This document shows, in pieces, positions 19,880 to 28,215 of a stretch of DNA of 64,000 bases (positions within the stretch are counted from its first letter, which is position 1; each line of letters opens with the position of its first letter). This stretch comes from Streptomyces rapamycinicus NRRL 5491 (GTDB lineage: Bacteria; Actinomycetota; Actinomycetes; Streptomycetales; Streptomycetaceae): positions 5,828,001-5,892,000 of the forward strand of contig NZ_CP085193.1 of NCBI RefSeq assembly GCF_024298965.1. The letters are read 5' to 3'. The notes beneath the pieces were generated by a model. It had not been told where the DNA came from, did not search any database, and saw only the letters and a list, made by a program, of their open reading frames with translations. Made by a program: the position numbers and the translations under genes.

Positions 19880-21271
19880 TCAGGCCGCCTCCCGCTTGAT
19901 AAGCGGGTCGTCCACCCGCATCGCGGAGACCGACAGTTCTTCCAGCAGCTCGGCGGGGTCGCGGGTCAGGTGCGCGGTCTCGGCGGCGATGCGGGCAGCG
20001 TCCGCATCGGCCACATACGGGGTGCGGATGCGGGCGAAGCCGGGACGCCCCTGGTGAGCCATAGCCGCCACACCGACATAGGCCGGATCCTGGAGCGCGG
20101 TCGGGCTGGCGTCCGGCCAGTTCCGGATGTCCTCCCCCAGCGCGACCACGGCCGCTTCGGCGGTCTTCTGGGCGAAGGACAGGCCCACCGGGCACACGTC
20201 CCGGATAAAGGTGGGGATGGCATCCCCGGTCGCCTTCTGCGTCGCGATGATCACCAGGATGCCGACGTTACGGCCCTTCTTCACCAAGTCCTCCACCAGC
20301 CGCGCGTTCTCGGCGGCCAGCGCGGCGAGCTTCTTCGTCCGCGTGTCCGACCCCTTGTAGTCGCGGAAGTAGGTGTGCGCCTCATCAACGATGAGCACGG
20401 TGAGCGGCCAGGCCGCCGAGGGCCCGACGTGCCACATGTTCTTCACGCCCAGCAGGGCACGGATGGACGCCGACCGGTCCCGCCGCAGCTTCACCAGCCG
20501 CGTGAAGAGCGCGTTCGCCTCTTCGAGATCGTCACCGACGAACGCGAAGATCCGCTCTGTCAGGTCGGCGTAGTCGCCCTCATGGGAGGAGGTCACCTTC
20601 CCGTCGGCCACCGCGTACTGCACCGCATCGGACGGCGCCGTATCGCACATGAACCGGTTGACCAGGGACGTCTTGCCGAAGCCGGGAAGCCCAGCCACGG
20701 TGACACCGGGCACGTTGGCCAGGCTGACGCTCACCGGCAGCGCGTACTCGTCCAGGCCCAGATCCCACACCGCCAGATCCTCCGGCACGACCCCGGTCGG
20801 GGTGTGCTCGGTGGGGACGATCAGCGGATCAACCCGCACGCCACGGATCACGAGCTGTCCCGGCTTGTCGGGCAGGACCGAAACCCGCGTGCACCGCCAC
20901 GCGTCAGCCAGGTACGGGGCCGCCTTCTGGAACTCTGCCAGGCCCACCTTCGGCAGGCACACCGCGTGCACCAGCACCCCGTACCGGTCGGCCGCGACCC
21001 TGATCTTCGGGATCAGGACCCGTGGCTTGGGGACCTTCCCGTCCGGGGCCACGATCACGGCCGGAGGGGTCTTGTCGGTCACCGACAGCCCGACCATCGG
21101 GGCCAGCCGACGCCAGCGACGCCGTACACCGATCGCCTGCCGCATGCTCGCCCGCGTCATCTTGTCGGCACGCACGTAGCGCACCAGCCACCACAGGGCC
21201 CATATGCCGATCAGGGCCAGGGCCGCCCCGGCAACAGCCGGGGCAGACCCGAACACCTCCTGCACAGTCAC
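19880..21271 (-). CDS. TraB/FtsK-type conjugal DNA translocase
   Basis: A 463-aa FtsK/SpoIIIE-like ATPase with a single N-terminal TM helix (AVAGAALALIGIWALWWLV). Walker A reads VTVAGLPGFGKTSLVNRF and Walker B reads PLTVLIVDEAHTYFRDYK, with an arginine-finger/sensor stretch near VKKGRNVGILVIIATQKATG. In AICEs this one protein moves double-stranded DNA between hyphae and binds clt repeats via its C-terminal winged helix. The GTG start overlaps the preceding stop (GTGA). Confidence 0.92.
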   Translation of the reverse strand: MTVQEVFGSAPAVAGAALALIGIWALWWLVRYVRADKMTRASMRQAIGVRRRWRRLAPMVGLSVTDKTPPAVIVAPDGKVPKPRVLIPKIRVAADRYGVLVHAVCLPKVGLAEFQKAAPYLADAWRCTRVSVLPDKPGQLVIRGVRVDPLIVPTEHTPTGVVPEDLAVWDLGLDEYALPVSVSLANVPGVTVAGLPGFGKTSLVNRFMCDTAPSDAVQYAVADGKVTSSHEGDYADLTERIFAFVGDDLEEANALFTRLVKLRRDRSASIRALLGVKNMWHVGPSAAWPLTVLIVDEAHTYFRDYKGSDTRTKKLAALAAENARLVEDLVKKGRNVGILVIIATQKATGDAIPTFIRDVCPVGLSFAQKTAEAAVVALGEDIRNWPDASPTALQDPAYVGVAAMAHQGRPGFARIRTPYVADADAARIAAETAHLTRDPAELLEELSVSAMRVDDPLIKREAA

Positions 21272-21474
21272 AGCACGTCCTTGTTCGTGTAGAGGAATCG
21301 GTACAGGGATATCCGCAGTTCCAGCAGGTCACGGCCGGATACGAGCTTGGGGTAGCCGTGCGACTCGATCACCTTGGCCACGTCGAAGAGCAAGCCGTTG
21401 GTGAACCGCGAGTCGTCATCCCCGCTCTCCGGCGCCACCGGATAAGCCGGGTCCGGCCCGGTCGGGGCAGTCAC
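21268..21474 (-). CDS. Small conserved AICE protein of unknown function
   Basis: A 68-aa reading frame whose GTG at 21474 overlaps the upstream stop and whose own stop overlaps the traB start (GTGA on both sides). The tight coupling strongly supports it as real. It contains RFTNGLLFDVAKVIESHGYP and LELRISLYRFLYTN. No known domain is recognised; it may regulate or chaperone TraB. Confidence 0.7.
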   Translation of the reverse strand: MTAPTGPDPAYPVAPESGDDDSRFTNGLLFDVAKVIESHGYPKLVSGRDLLELRISLYRFLYTNKDVL

Positions 21475-21809
21475 TTGACCAGCTCCAGCGCCGCCGCCCG
21501 GTAAGCCACCCCATCGGACAGCTGGCCGTTGAAGAGCCGCGCCCACGGAGTGGCGAACAGCTCCGCCACCCGCACCGGCATCCCCGGCTGGAGACCGCCC
21601 GGCAAACCGCTCTCGGGAACGGTGATCTTCATCTGCTCGGCGCGGCCCTCTTCCATGAGGAAGACGGTCAGGGTGTGCAGGGTCTCCCCGGTGTCGCGGT
21701 CGGTGGCCACCTCACCCGTGTTGGGGTCCTTGACCTTCGGCACCGGGAGGGTGCCAGCGATGAACTGAGTGGAGGGCAGCAGCCCCACGCGAATACGGGT
21801 CATAGCCAT
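21471..21809 (-). CDS. Pra-like AICE protein (replication/transfer activator candidate)
   Basis: A 112-aa protein rich in beta strands (RIRVGLLPSTQFIAGTLPVP, LHTLTVFLMEEGRAEQMKI, PGMPVRVAELFATPWARL). Shape and position, first gene of the tra operon and divergent from the GntR repressor, resemble the Pra-type activator genes of pSAM2-like elements. Homology is judged by pattern only. RBS AGGAG lies 9 bp upstream. Its promoter region contains an inverted repeat that is probably the repressor's operator. Confidence 0.55.
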   Translation of the reverse strand: MAMTRIRVGLLPSTQFIAGTLPVPKVKDPNTGEVATDRDTGETLHTLTVFLMEEGRAEQMKITVPESGLPGGLQPGMPVRVAELFATPWARLFNGQLSDGVAYRAAALELVK

Positions 21810-21870
21810 GCTTCTTGCTCCTGTTCGGTCGGTAGCCGCTCGGTGCGGCAGGGGACCAACAGTGCACCAT

Positions 21871-21900
21871 GTGCGCTAGCGCGTCAAGCGCATAGCGCAC
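21871..21900. promoter_or_regulatory. Inverted repeat, candidate KorSA-type operator
   Basis: GTGCGCTA (21871-21878) and TAGCGCAC (21893-21900) form an 8-bp perfect dyad around a 14-bp centre. A 10-bp palindrome GCGCTAGCGC is nested at 21873-21882. A minus-strand TTGACG lies in the centre, so a bound repressor would cover the promoter of the pra-like/tra operon. Binding by the adjacent GntR protein is inferred. Confidence 0.6.
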
Positions 21901-21992
21901 CATGAGCGTGGGTCAGCTAGCACGGGAGGCTTCATGGAGAGGCAACATGCGTTCTAGTGCGATGGGTGGGCTTAGCGGGCTACCCTCGGCCT

Positions 21993-22403
21993 ATGAGCCT
22001 GCCGAGGGACACCCACACTCCGCCTTATCGGCTGGTCGCCGACGAACTCCGCCAGCTAATCCGCTCCGGCCGCATCAAGCCGGGCGAACGGGTCCCGTCC
22101 TCACGCGACCTCGAAGCCAAATACGACATCGCGAACATGACCGCACGGTCCGCGCTGCGCGTCCTGCGTGACGAAGGACTGATCTACTCCACACCGGGCC
22201 GGGGCAACTTCGTTGTTGACCCTCTGCCCCCGGAGTCCGAAGAACCCCCGGGGGCAGGCGAGACTGAAGGGCGGCGGCGGATGCCCAGCGCCGAGTATCT
22301 GGAACTATCCGAACGCCTAGATGCCCTCACGGCCAAGGTTGACGATCTACTGGGAGTCTTCCAGCAACTCGCCAGCTTCACCGAGCGCCAGAAGAAGAGC
22401 TAG
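21993..22403 (+). CDS. GntR-family repressor (KorSA-like)
   Basis: A 136-aa regulator with an N-terminal GntR winged helix (YRLVADELRQLIRSGRIKPG, VPSSRDLEAKYDIANMTARS, DEGLIYSTPGRGNFVV) and a short C-terminal coiled coil (LSERLDALTAKVDDLLGVF). In pSAM2 KorSA silences pra and thereby replication and transfer. The ATG at 21993 has no clear ribosome-binding site, so translation may be near-leaderless. It is divergent from the tra operon. Confidence 0.85.
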   Translation: MSLPRDTHTPPYRLVADELRQLIRSGRIKPGERVPSSRDLEAKYDIANMTARSALRVLRDEGLIYSTPGRGNFVVDPLPPESEEPPGAGETEGRRRMPSAEYLELSERLDALTAKVDDLLGVFQQLASFTERQKKS

Positions 22404-22509
22404 CGACCAGATCCTCAGCGATCCGACGGGCCAACTCCTCCAGCCGGGCAATCCGCTCTTCGAGTTCGGTGAGGCGAGCCCGGATTTCCGTCGATTCTTG
22501 TTTGTTCAT
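22378..22509 (-). CDS. 43-aa coiled-coil protein, antisense-overlapping the GntR gene
   Basis: An ATG at 22509 opens a 43-codon frame. Residues 1-35 form an almost perfect charged heptad helix (RARLTELEERIARLEELARR) and the tail is Ser-rich. Its last 26 bp overlap the 3' end of the repressor gene on the opposite strand. The helical heptad composition argues against chance, but no strong ribosome-binding site is visible. Confidence 0.45.
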   Translation of the reverse strand: MNKQESTEIRARLTELEERIARLEELARRIAEDLVASSSSGAR

Positions 22510-23616
22510 CGCTACCCCGTTCGCGTTACTGATGCCCTCTCACCTATCCCAAGCCTGATATCGAGGCCCCGATGGGACACCCGAGCCAGTGACCCCGGTC
22601 ACACTCGCCTCTTGCTCGCCGATCCGCGCAGCCGGAGCGGAGGCCAAGGAGCACAGAGGTGCTGTTCAAAGTTTCTTTACTGGATCAAGGCGGCCCGCTT
22701 GCGCGGGCCGCGCGCGCTGGCGGCCCGTGGCCGCCGCCCGCTCCTGTCTCCGCCCCGCTCAGCGGCGCCCCCGTGCCACTCAGCGCGCCACCCCGCACCA
22801 GCACACCACCAGGCGCAGTGAGTACCTGGAACAGCTCCCACGGAGCGCCTGCCGACCGCAGCAGATGCGCCGACGCAGCAGCACGGCCAGGACCACGGTC
22901 CCAACCTGCCAGCCACCGAGGGGCGGCTACGCAGAGCGGTTTACATGGCCAGCCGTCCGCCGACTGCGGACGTCGCCGTTGTGCGCGTAGCAACGGCCAG
23001 CGGGGAGGGGAGGGGTGCCCGGCCGGGGGTATGCCGATCGTCAGTCCCGGCCCGATGTGGCCGGCCGCCGTACTGCCGCCGTCACGAATACGGGCGCGTG
23101 AGCAGACCGAACTGCCCGGCTGTGGCTGGCGGGGAGCAGCTGCTGCCGCGCAGTGGCTCAGGCCGCCGTGGTCGCTCCGCGTCGGTACCCGTATCGCGGT
23201 GGCCGACCAGCGTGTCGTAAACGCTCTGGGGACCGCCACCACAGAGCCCGCCACCTCGCATCTGCCTCGCACTCGCCACCATCCCTTTCCTGCGCCTGAA
23301 CTCACCTGGAAATGGGCGGCGTCGAGACGAGTACGACAACCACCCCGGTACCATCGGCACCGGGGTCCTGATCACGGACTTCCCACCGGGCTACCCCTTG
23401 GCCTGCCAGGGTTTTGAGGGGTAGCCCGGTTTTGCGTATGCGGTTGTTCTGCTGTGCGGTCCGGCTCCCGGCCTCGCGGATCGTCTGTTGGGCGCGGGCA
23501 TGGGGAGCCGGACCGCTGACGGCGGACGGGGCAGTGTCCGCCGCTCCTGGGCGTGGTGGGTGACATCCACGAGGCGAACGGGGCGTTGTCCGCCGCGCAG
23601 TCACCGTGCCCAGGGA
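22510..23616. other. 1.1-kb noncoding segment of the AICE with hairpins
   Basis: No convincing gene on either strand. A 9-bp stem GCGGCCCGC/GCGGGCCGC lies at 22690-22711, a small dyad CCCCGGT/ACCGGGG at 23343-23365, and a large 14-bp dyad at 23385-23430. Such a segment could hold the transfer locus (clt), an origin or an untranslated RNA. Confidence 0.5.
23385..23430. repeat. Perfect 14-bp inverted repeat
   Basis: ACCGGGCTACCCCT (23385-23398) is repeated inverted as AGGGGTAGCCCGGT (23417-23430) with an 18-nt loop and followed by TTTTG. It could be a terminator, but no gene clearly ends before it. A replication or transfer hairpin is an alternative. Confidence 0.65.
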
Positions 23617-23660
23617 GGGCGGGAGCTGCGGGTCCTTCCCATGGGCAGCAGCTCCCGCCC
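23617..23660 (-). terminator. Terminator after the DUF6415-like gene
   Basis: A 13-bp perfect stem GGGCGGGAGCTGC / GCAGCTCCCGCCC with an 18-nt loop, 11 bp beyond the stop codon at 23671 on the minus strand. Confidence 0.75.
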
Positions 23661-23670
23661 GGTCTCTAGG

Positions 23671-24042
23671 TCACCCGTCGCCTTCCTGGGCGAGACCGGA
23701 GTTGTTGAGCAGGAACTGACACGTGTAGCCCAGGCTCCGAACGTGCCACTCAGCCGACCGCAAGCCGGAGCCCAGCCCCTGACGCACCTCATGCGGGATG
23801 GTGTTCAACCTGCTGCGCTTCGAGTACCAGGCCACGGTGGCCCGGTTCAGTCGGTCGATCCGCTTCTCTGCCAGCGGCATCAACGTGTGAATGTGCCCCA
23901 GCAACGCTTTGTGCAGGTCGCGCAGCTCTTCGTACGGCGGCAGCACCGTCCGCGTCACTAAGGCGTTGACGATCGTCCTCTTGATCTCCTCGATGTCCAC
24001 TTCGTCTTGCTGCTCGCCTGCGCGTTGCACCGCCGCGCTCAT
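23671..24042 (-). CDS. DUF6415-like hypothetical protein
   Basis: A 123-aa helical protein with IEEIKRTIVNALVTR, LPPYEELRDLHKALLGHI and VAWYSKRSRLNTI. The pattern fits the small DUF6415 proteins that are common near regulators in Streptomyces accessory DNA. The ATG at 24042 follows GGGGTGAAGG. It is divergent from the TPR regulator at 24248. Function unknown; the family name is given from memory of its pattern. Confidence 0.6.
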   Translation of the reverse strand: MSAAVQRAGEQQDEVDIEEIKRTIVNALVTRTVLPPYEELRDLHKALLGHIHTLMPLAEKRIDRLNRATVAWYSKRSRLNTIPHEVRQGLGSGLRSAEWHVRSLGYTCQFLLNNSGLAQEGDG

Positions 24043-24247
24043 GGCCTTCACCCCGCATGTTTGCTGTCTGTCCGGCCTTAGACATAGTGGGGTGACAGGA
24101 CGTCCCAATGAAGGCCGCTTAGAGGACTCAAAGAGGACTCCTATGGGACCTAGTGGCGAGGCCAGAAAGGTGAGGGTCCCCAAATGGGCCCTTCAAAGCT
24201 ACCGTTGGCGGAGCTGACCAGCCCCATCGAAACCGTAAGGAAGTCCA

Positions 24248-25531
24248 GTGCCCAGGCCAGTGGGAAACGTTCGGCTCAAGGCCGCCCGGCAGGCGGCGGG
24301 ATACGCGTCTCAGGAAGCGTTGGCGGAGGCAATCCGTAACACCGCTCCTCAGCTCGGCATACGGTCGTTGCAGATCAGCGTGCGCCAAGTCCGCCGCTGG
24401 GAGTCAGCGAATCCACCATGGCCGCAGCCCGACGTTCAGCGGGTACTGACACACCTCCTGGGCCAGTCCATCGAGGAACTGGGCTTCACCGCCCCGTGGG
24501 ACGGAACGAGTTCAACGCGGGAGGGCGCCAGTCGACGGCCCGTCGCAGCATCGGGAGCGCCCCCGATCGGCCCTGTCCCCGGGCCGTTTCCCACCGCGAG
24601 CAATGCCACGCAACCAGCCACGGTAGGCAGTGACTTCGCCGCGATCACCGCCGCTCACCGACGCCTGTACTGGTCCGTGCAGCCCTCCCAACTCCACGCC
24701 ACCGTGGTGGAGCACACACGTCTGGGCACAGCACTCATGGGTGAGACGTCCGGCCGCTGCCGTACGGCCCTTGCCGCCGCACTCGCCGAGTCCTACCTTC
24801 TGGCCGGACGTATCGACTTCTTCGACCTCCAGCAGCCCAACGCCGCGAACAACGCGTTTGTACGTGGCCTCCAGGCCGCCGGGGAAGCCGACGACGCGCT
24901 ATTGGGAGCGGCGATCCTGGCGCATACCGCGTTCATCCCAGGCTGGGAGAGCCACAGGGAGGACGCCGAGGAGCGCATGTCTGCTGCCCGTGCCTACGCC
25001 CGCAGGGGCAACGCGCCCGCGATGATGCTGGCTTGGCTTGACGCCGTCGAGGCCGAATGCATGACGCGGTGCAACGACACCCGCACGGCGCTGCGCCTGA
25101 TCTCCCACGCCGAAGGCGTACTGGCCGAAGGCGATACGGACGAGCCATGCCCGGTGTGGATGGACTGGTTCAGCCCCGTCCGCCTCGCCGCGTTCAAAGG
25201 CAACACCCAGCTGATAGCCGGGCACACGGCCCAGGCTCGGGCCACGCTGCTGGGCGTCCTCGACAACCTGCCTGCCGACGACGGCAAGCAGCGGACCATC
25301 ATCCTCGGCGACCTGGCGGCCGTGGAGGCCGCAGCCGGTAGGCCAGAGGAAGCCTGCCGATGGGCCAACGAAGCGCTCGATCAGCTCAGCGTGACCTGGT
25401 ACGCCGTCGGCATGGACCGGATACGCGACGTCCGCAAGCGGCTGCACGCATGGCGCGACGAACCGTACGTCCGCAGCCTGGACGACCGGATGTACGGCTG
25501 GGGAACGACCGTCAGCGCTCTTCAGCGCTGA
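24248..25531 (+). CDS. Helix-turn-helix/TPR-type regulatory protein
   Basis: A 427-aa protein. Residues 1-75 form an XRE-like helix-turn-helix (LKAARQAAGYASQEALAEAI, VRQVRRWESANPPWP). A Pro/Ser linker follows, then an alpha-helical repeat domain typical of streptomycete TPR-containing regulators (LAESYLLAGRIDFFDLQQPN, EAACRWANEALDQL-type segments). Such proteins usually bind DNA and respond to a small peptide or metabolite. It is AICE cargo. The 3' end overlaps the convergent HAD gene by 20 bp. Confidence 0.75.
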   Translation: MPRPVGNVRLKAARQAAGYASQEALAEAIRNTAPQLGIRSLQISVRQVRRWESANPPWPQPDVQRVLTHLLGQSIEELGFTAPWDGTSSTREGASRRPVAASGAPPIGPVPGPFPTASNATQPATVGSDFAAITAAHRRLYWSVQPSQLHATVVEHTRLGTALMGETSGRCRTALAAALAESYLLAGRIDFFDLQQPNAANNAFVRGLQAAGEADDALLGAAILAHTAFIPGWESHREDAEERMSAARAYARRGNAPAMMLAWLDAVEAECMTRCNDTRTALRLISHAEGVLAEGDTDEPCPVWMDWFSPVRLAAFKGNTQLIAGHTAQARATLLGVLDNLPADDGKQRTIILGDLAAVEAAAGRPEEACRWANEALDQLSVTWYAVGMDRIRDVRKRLHAWRDEPYVRSLDDRMYGWGTTVSALQR

Positions 25532-26171
25532 GGCTGGCTACCAGCTCCGGCAGCTCGGCGAGGCTGCGCACGCGGAAGGTCGGCACCGCGACGGCATCCG
25601 GCTCATCCCACTGGATCGTCGCCCACGGCCCACGCCGGACCAGCGCCGTCTTCATGCCCACCTTGTCCGCCGGGCGGATGTCGTTGTCCAGCCGGTCACC
25701 CACGTAAAGGATCTCCCCGGCCGGGCAGGGAGCCGCGTCCGCCACATGCGAGAAGAACGCCGGATCGGGCTTGGACACGCCCCAGTCATCGGACGTGGCG
25801 ATGAAATCGGCCGGGAGGTCGAGCGAACGCAGTATGCCCCCGGCCCGCACAGTCTGGTTGCCCGCGATACCCACCCACAGACCAGCGTCCCGCAGCGCCG
25901 TCAGCGTCGGACGGACATCCGCGTACAGATCGCTGTCATCGAAGTGCTCGGGCTGGCCCGCCTGAGCCCGCTTCCCCCGCTCCTCGTACAGATCAAAGCC
26001 GGGACGGAACACCTGGAACGTCTCGCGGTAGTCCCGACCCTGAGCGATCACGGCACCGAACATCGCCGCGAACGTATGCCGGGGCACCCCCAGCCAATCC
26101 GCCCACGTGCCGTACTCGCGTGTCTCGTCGACCAGGCACTCACCGACATCGAAAACCACAGCTCGGATCAT
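25512..26171 (-). CDS. HAD-superfamily hydrolase
   Basis: A 219-aa haloacid-dehalogenase-like phosphatase. Motif I is VVFDVGECLVDE, motif II lies at GLWVGIAGNQT, motif III Lys is in GVSKPDPAFF, and motif IV is ILYVGDRLDNDI. The second Asp of the usual DxD is replaced by Glu (DVGE), a known variant in this subfamily. The start at 26171 is chosen because the HAD motif begins at once; the upstream frame is low-complexity. Substrate unknown; AICE cargo. Confidence 0.88.
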   Translation of the reverse strand: MIRAVVFDVGECLVDETREYGTWADWLGVPRHTFAAMFGAVIAQGRDYRETFQVFRPGFDLYEERGKRAQAGQPEHFDDSDLYADVRPTLTALRDAGLWVGIAGNQTVRAGGILRSLDLPADFIATSDDWGVSKPDPAFFSHVADAAPCPAGEILYVGDRLDNDIRPADKVGMKTALVRRGPWATIQWDEPDAVAVPTFRVRSLAELPELVASLSAEER

Positions 26172-26371
26172 GAAGAGCAGGGTAGGCCAAGCGGGGGGCC
26201 TGGTGCCGGGGCCGACAAGGGGAGTGACAGCAACCGTGACAGCAACGACGGCACACGATGCCTCCCAGCGGCTCAGCGCAGGCACCGGCCCGGAGCGCCG
26301 CCGAGGCCCGCGCCAGGGCGTGTGCCAGGCGTCGTCCAGCCGCTCGAAGATCACTCGAACAGACGGCAAGA

Positions 26372-26405
26372 CCGGTCCCCCTGCGCTCCGAGCAGGGGGA
26401 ACCGG
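26372..26405 (-). terminator. Element-supplied terminator for the truncated phosphoribosyltransferase
   Basis: CCCCCTGC / GCAGGGGG form an 8-bp stem with a 7-nt loop, extended outward by CCGGT/ACCGG with one bulged A. It sits 16 bp beyond the new stop codon at 26421 on the minus strand, inside the element. Confidence 0.75.
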
Positions 26406-26420
26406 CAGGTCAGAAGCGTT

Positions 26421-26939
26421 TTACAGAGCTTCGCGCGACGGAGTGATCGGTGTGCCAGACTTACGACATGGAGGCAAGACAGACCACGGGAAGTTGATCC
26501 ACTGATCGGTGCGCTGCCAGACGTACTCGCACTTCACCAGCGACTGCGGCTTCTCGTAGATCACCGCGCTGCGCACCTCGGCGACCGTGCCGAGGCAGAA
26601 GTCCCGGACCAGCTTCAGCGTCTTGCCGGTGTCCGCCACGTCATCGGCGATCAGCACCTTCTTGTCGGAGAAGTCGATCGCGTTGGGCACGGGCGCGAGC
26701 ATCACGGGCATGTCGAGGGTGGTCCCCACGCCCGTGTAGAACTCCACGTTCACCAGGTGGATGTTCTTGCAGTCGAGCGCGTAGGCCAGCCCGCCCGCCA
26801 CGAAGACCCCGCCGCGGGCTATGGAGAGCACGACGTCGGGCTCGTAGCCGTCACCGGCGACCTGCTCCGCCAGCTCGCGGACCGCGACCCCGAACCGCTC
26901 GTACGTAAGGTTCTCGCGCTGCTCACCCACGCCGCTCAC
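26421..26939 (-). CDS. Phosphoribosyltransferase with an element-encoded C-terminus
   Basis: A 172-aa type I phosphoribosyltransferase. The PRPP loop is [20 protein letters not shown], preceded by [20 protein letters not shown]. The GTG at 26939 overlaps the dcd stop by 4 nt. From codon W at 26484-26486 onward the sequence belongs to the integrated element and reads [20 protein letters not shown], replacing the native SVEPPVVRREGQVRDA (15784-15834). The catalytic domain is intact, so the enzyme probably still works. The substrate base is not identified; xanthine/guanine-like enzymes are closest in pattern. Confidence 0.85.
   Translation of the reverse strand: MSGVGEQRENLTYERFGVAVRELAEQVAGDGYEPDVVLSIARGGVFVAGGLAYALDCKNIHLVNVEFYTGVGTTLDMPVMLAPVPNAIDFSDKKVLIADDVADTGKTLKLVRDFCLGTVAEVRSAVIYEKPQSLVKCEYVWQRTDQWINFPWSVLPPCRKSGTPITPSREAL
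26484..26486. other. Right attachment site of the serine-integrase element
   Basis: The CCA core (TGG, Trp codon of the phosphoribosyltransferase) shared with 15835-15837. Chromosomal sequence lies to the right, element sequence to the left. Confidence 0.7.
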
Positions 26940-27511
26940 ACCTTCGTCCGGTGGAAGCTCTGGAACGACCGCGATGGCGTCGGCCCGCGCTGCCCCTGAT
27001 AGCGGGAGCCGTAACGGGCGGAACCGTAAGGATGCTCTGCGGGCGACGTCAGCCGGAACATGCACAGCTGCCCGATCTTCATCCCCGGCCACAGCTTGAT
27101 CGGCAGCGTCGCGACATTCGACAGCTCGAGCGTGACATGCCCGGAGAACCCCGGGTCGATGAACCCCGCCGTGGAGTGCGTCAGCAGCCCCAGCCGCCCC
27201 AGACTCGACTTCCCCTCGAGCCGCGAGGCGATGTCGTCCGGCAGCGACACGACCTCGTACGTCGAGGCGAGTACGAACTCCCCCGGGTGCAGGATGAACG
27301 CGTCCTCACCCTCAGGCTCCACCAGCCGCGTCAGATCGGGCTGCTCCACCGCCGGGTCGATATGCGGATAGCGGTGGTTCTCGAACACCCGGAAGAACCG
27401 GTCCAGCCTTACATCGATACTCGACGGCTGCACCATCGCCGGATCGTACGGATCAATCCGCACCCGCCCGGCGTCGATCTCGGCCCGGATGTCCTTGTCT
27501 GAGAGAAGCAC
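26936..27511 (-). CDS. dcd: dCTP deaminase
   Basis: A 191-aa trimeric dCTP deaminase, which makes dUTP for thymidylate synthesis. Diagnostic segments are [24 protein letters not shown], the catalytic-loop [20 protein letters not shown], and the C-terminal [20 protein letters not shown]. Length is normal. It forms an operon with the downstream phosphoribosyltransferase (GTGA overlap). Confidence 0.97.
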   Translation of the reverse strand: MLLSDKDIRAEIDAGRVRIDPYDPAMVQPSSIDVRLDRFFRVFENHRYPHIDPAVEQPDLTRLVEPEGEDAFILHPGEFVLASTYEVVSLPDDIASRLEGKSSLGRLGLLTHSTAGFIDPGFSGHVTLELSNVATLPIKLWPGMKIGQLCMFRLTSPAEHPYGSARYGSRYQGQRGPTPSRSFQSFHRTKV

Positions 27512-27603
27512 CTGAAGAGGATACGCACATCACAGGTACCCCCAAGGCACAGGCCCGGTCCCACCGGACCGGGCCCGCACCCTGCGACTTCATCAGCTAC
27601 CGC

Positions 27604-27768
27604 TCACCGCTTATCGGCTCCCACCGGCACCGCGTGCCGGAGCCGAGCGCAACGCGGACACCGCAGCAACCGGCCGGGGCCGATGCGATCGACGGTGAGG
27701 TGCTGCATCGGGAACGAGGAGGTGCTGAACACATGCCCCTCAGCACAACGGACGACGGTGCGCTCCAT
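27604..27768 (-). CDS. Small zinc-ribbon-like protein
   Basis: A 54-aa protein with MERTVVRCAEGHVFST and LLRCPRCARLRHAVPVG. One CxxC and an upstream Cys-x4-His could bind zinc. AAGGGA precedes the ATG at 27768. A frame continuing upstream across the tRNA to 28218 is not credible. It lies between dcd and the tRNA-Gly. Function unknown. Confidence 0.7.
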   Translation of the reverse strand: MERTVVRCAEGHVFSTSSFPMQHLTVDRIGPGRLLRCPRCARLRHAVPVGADKR

Positions 27769-28109
27769 GAGTCCCTTCCCCAAAAACGTGGACGGCGTGG
27801 ACGACAAAAGCCACATTAGGGGATCAACCACCCACCACTCCACGCGGCACTCCGCACCCCCACCGTACGCCCAACTCCCGCACCCCAACAGCCGCTTCCA
27901 CCCCGCGGACACCCCCGAAAATCCACCCCAAAACCACACCAATTCCCCCTCAAAACACCCCTGCCCCCACCCGACCCCAACCCCCGCCTCGCCCCGGCCT
28001 CGACCCCGACCGGACCCCGAACAGCACGAAGACCCCACGACGAATGCGCCGGGGGTCAGCCATGGGGTAAAGTGTCCGACGATGCGGCGCCAGAGATCAG
28101 GCGCCTCTC
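27769..28109. other. C-rich noncoding region before tRNA-Gly
   Basis: A C-skewed stretch (ACCCCAAAACCACACC-like runs at 27840-28020) without credible reading frame or stable hairpin. It carries the tRNA promoter; nothing else was recognised. Confidence 0.5.
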
Positions 28110-28183
28110 GCGGGTGTAGTTTAATGGTAGAACATGAGCTTCCCAAGCTCAGAGCGCGGGTTCGATTCCCGTCACCCGCTCCA
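28110..28183 (+). tRNA. tRNA-Gly (anticodon CCC)
   Basis: The cloverleaf is complete: acceptor GCGGGTG/CACCCGC, anticodon arm TGAGC-TTCCCAA-GCTCA with anticodon CCC, T arm GCGGG-TTCGATT-CCCGT (one wobble-type pair) and encoded CCA. Its 3' 44 bp (from the anticodon loop) recur at four downstream sites, so it is the attachment site of the island and cassettes that follow. Confidence 0.95.
28140..28183 (+). repeat. 44-bp att core within tRNA-Gly (copy 0)
   Basis: From TTCCCAAG in the anticodon loop to the 3' CCA. Identical 44-bp copies lie at 56991, 59079 and 60196, and a 46-bp variant at 61344. Upstream of the core the tRNA differs from all copies (GAGC versus GTGA or TTGA), which sets the left border. 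Confidence 0.92.
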
Positions 28184-28188
28184 GCACA

Positions 28189-28215
28189 AAGCCCCAGGCC
28201 AGCGGCCCGGGGCTT
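28189..28215 (+). terminator. tRNA-Gly terminator hairpin
   Basis: AAGCCCC-A-GGCC / GGCC-C-GGGGCTT with a 3-nt loop follows the tRNA. Diverged versions follow each downstream att copy, showing that the copies extend past the tRNA gene. Confidence 0.8.

Larger units (their letters stand above)
15835..26486. mobile_element. 10.65-kb actinomycete integrative and conjugative element (AICE) with serine integrase
   Basis: The segment between the two cores carries integrase, RepSA-like initiator, DUF2637 protein, TraB-type translocase, Pra-like activator and a GntR repressor. This is the standard AICE gene set, with cargo at the right end. Classical pSAM2-type elements use tyrosine recombinases and tRNA sites; this one uses a serine integrase and a protein-coding target. 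All expected modules look intact, so it may still be mobile. Confidence 0.85.
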
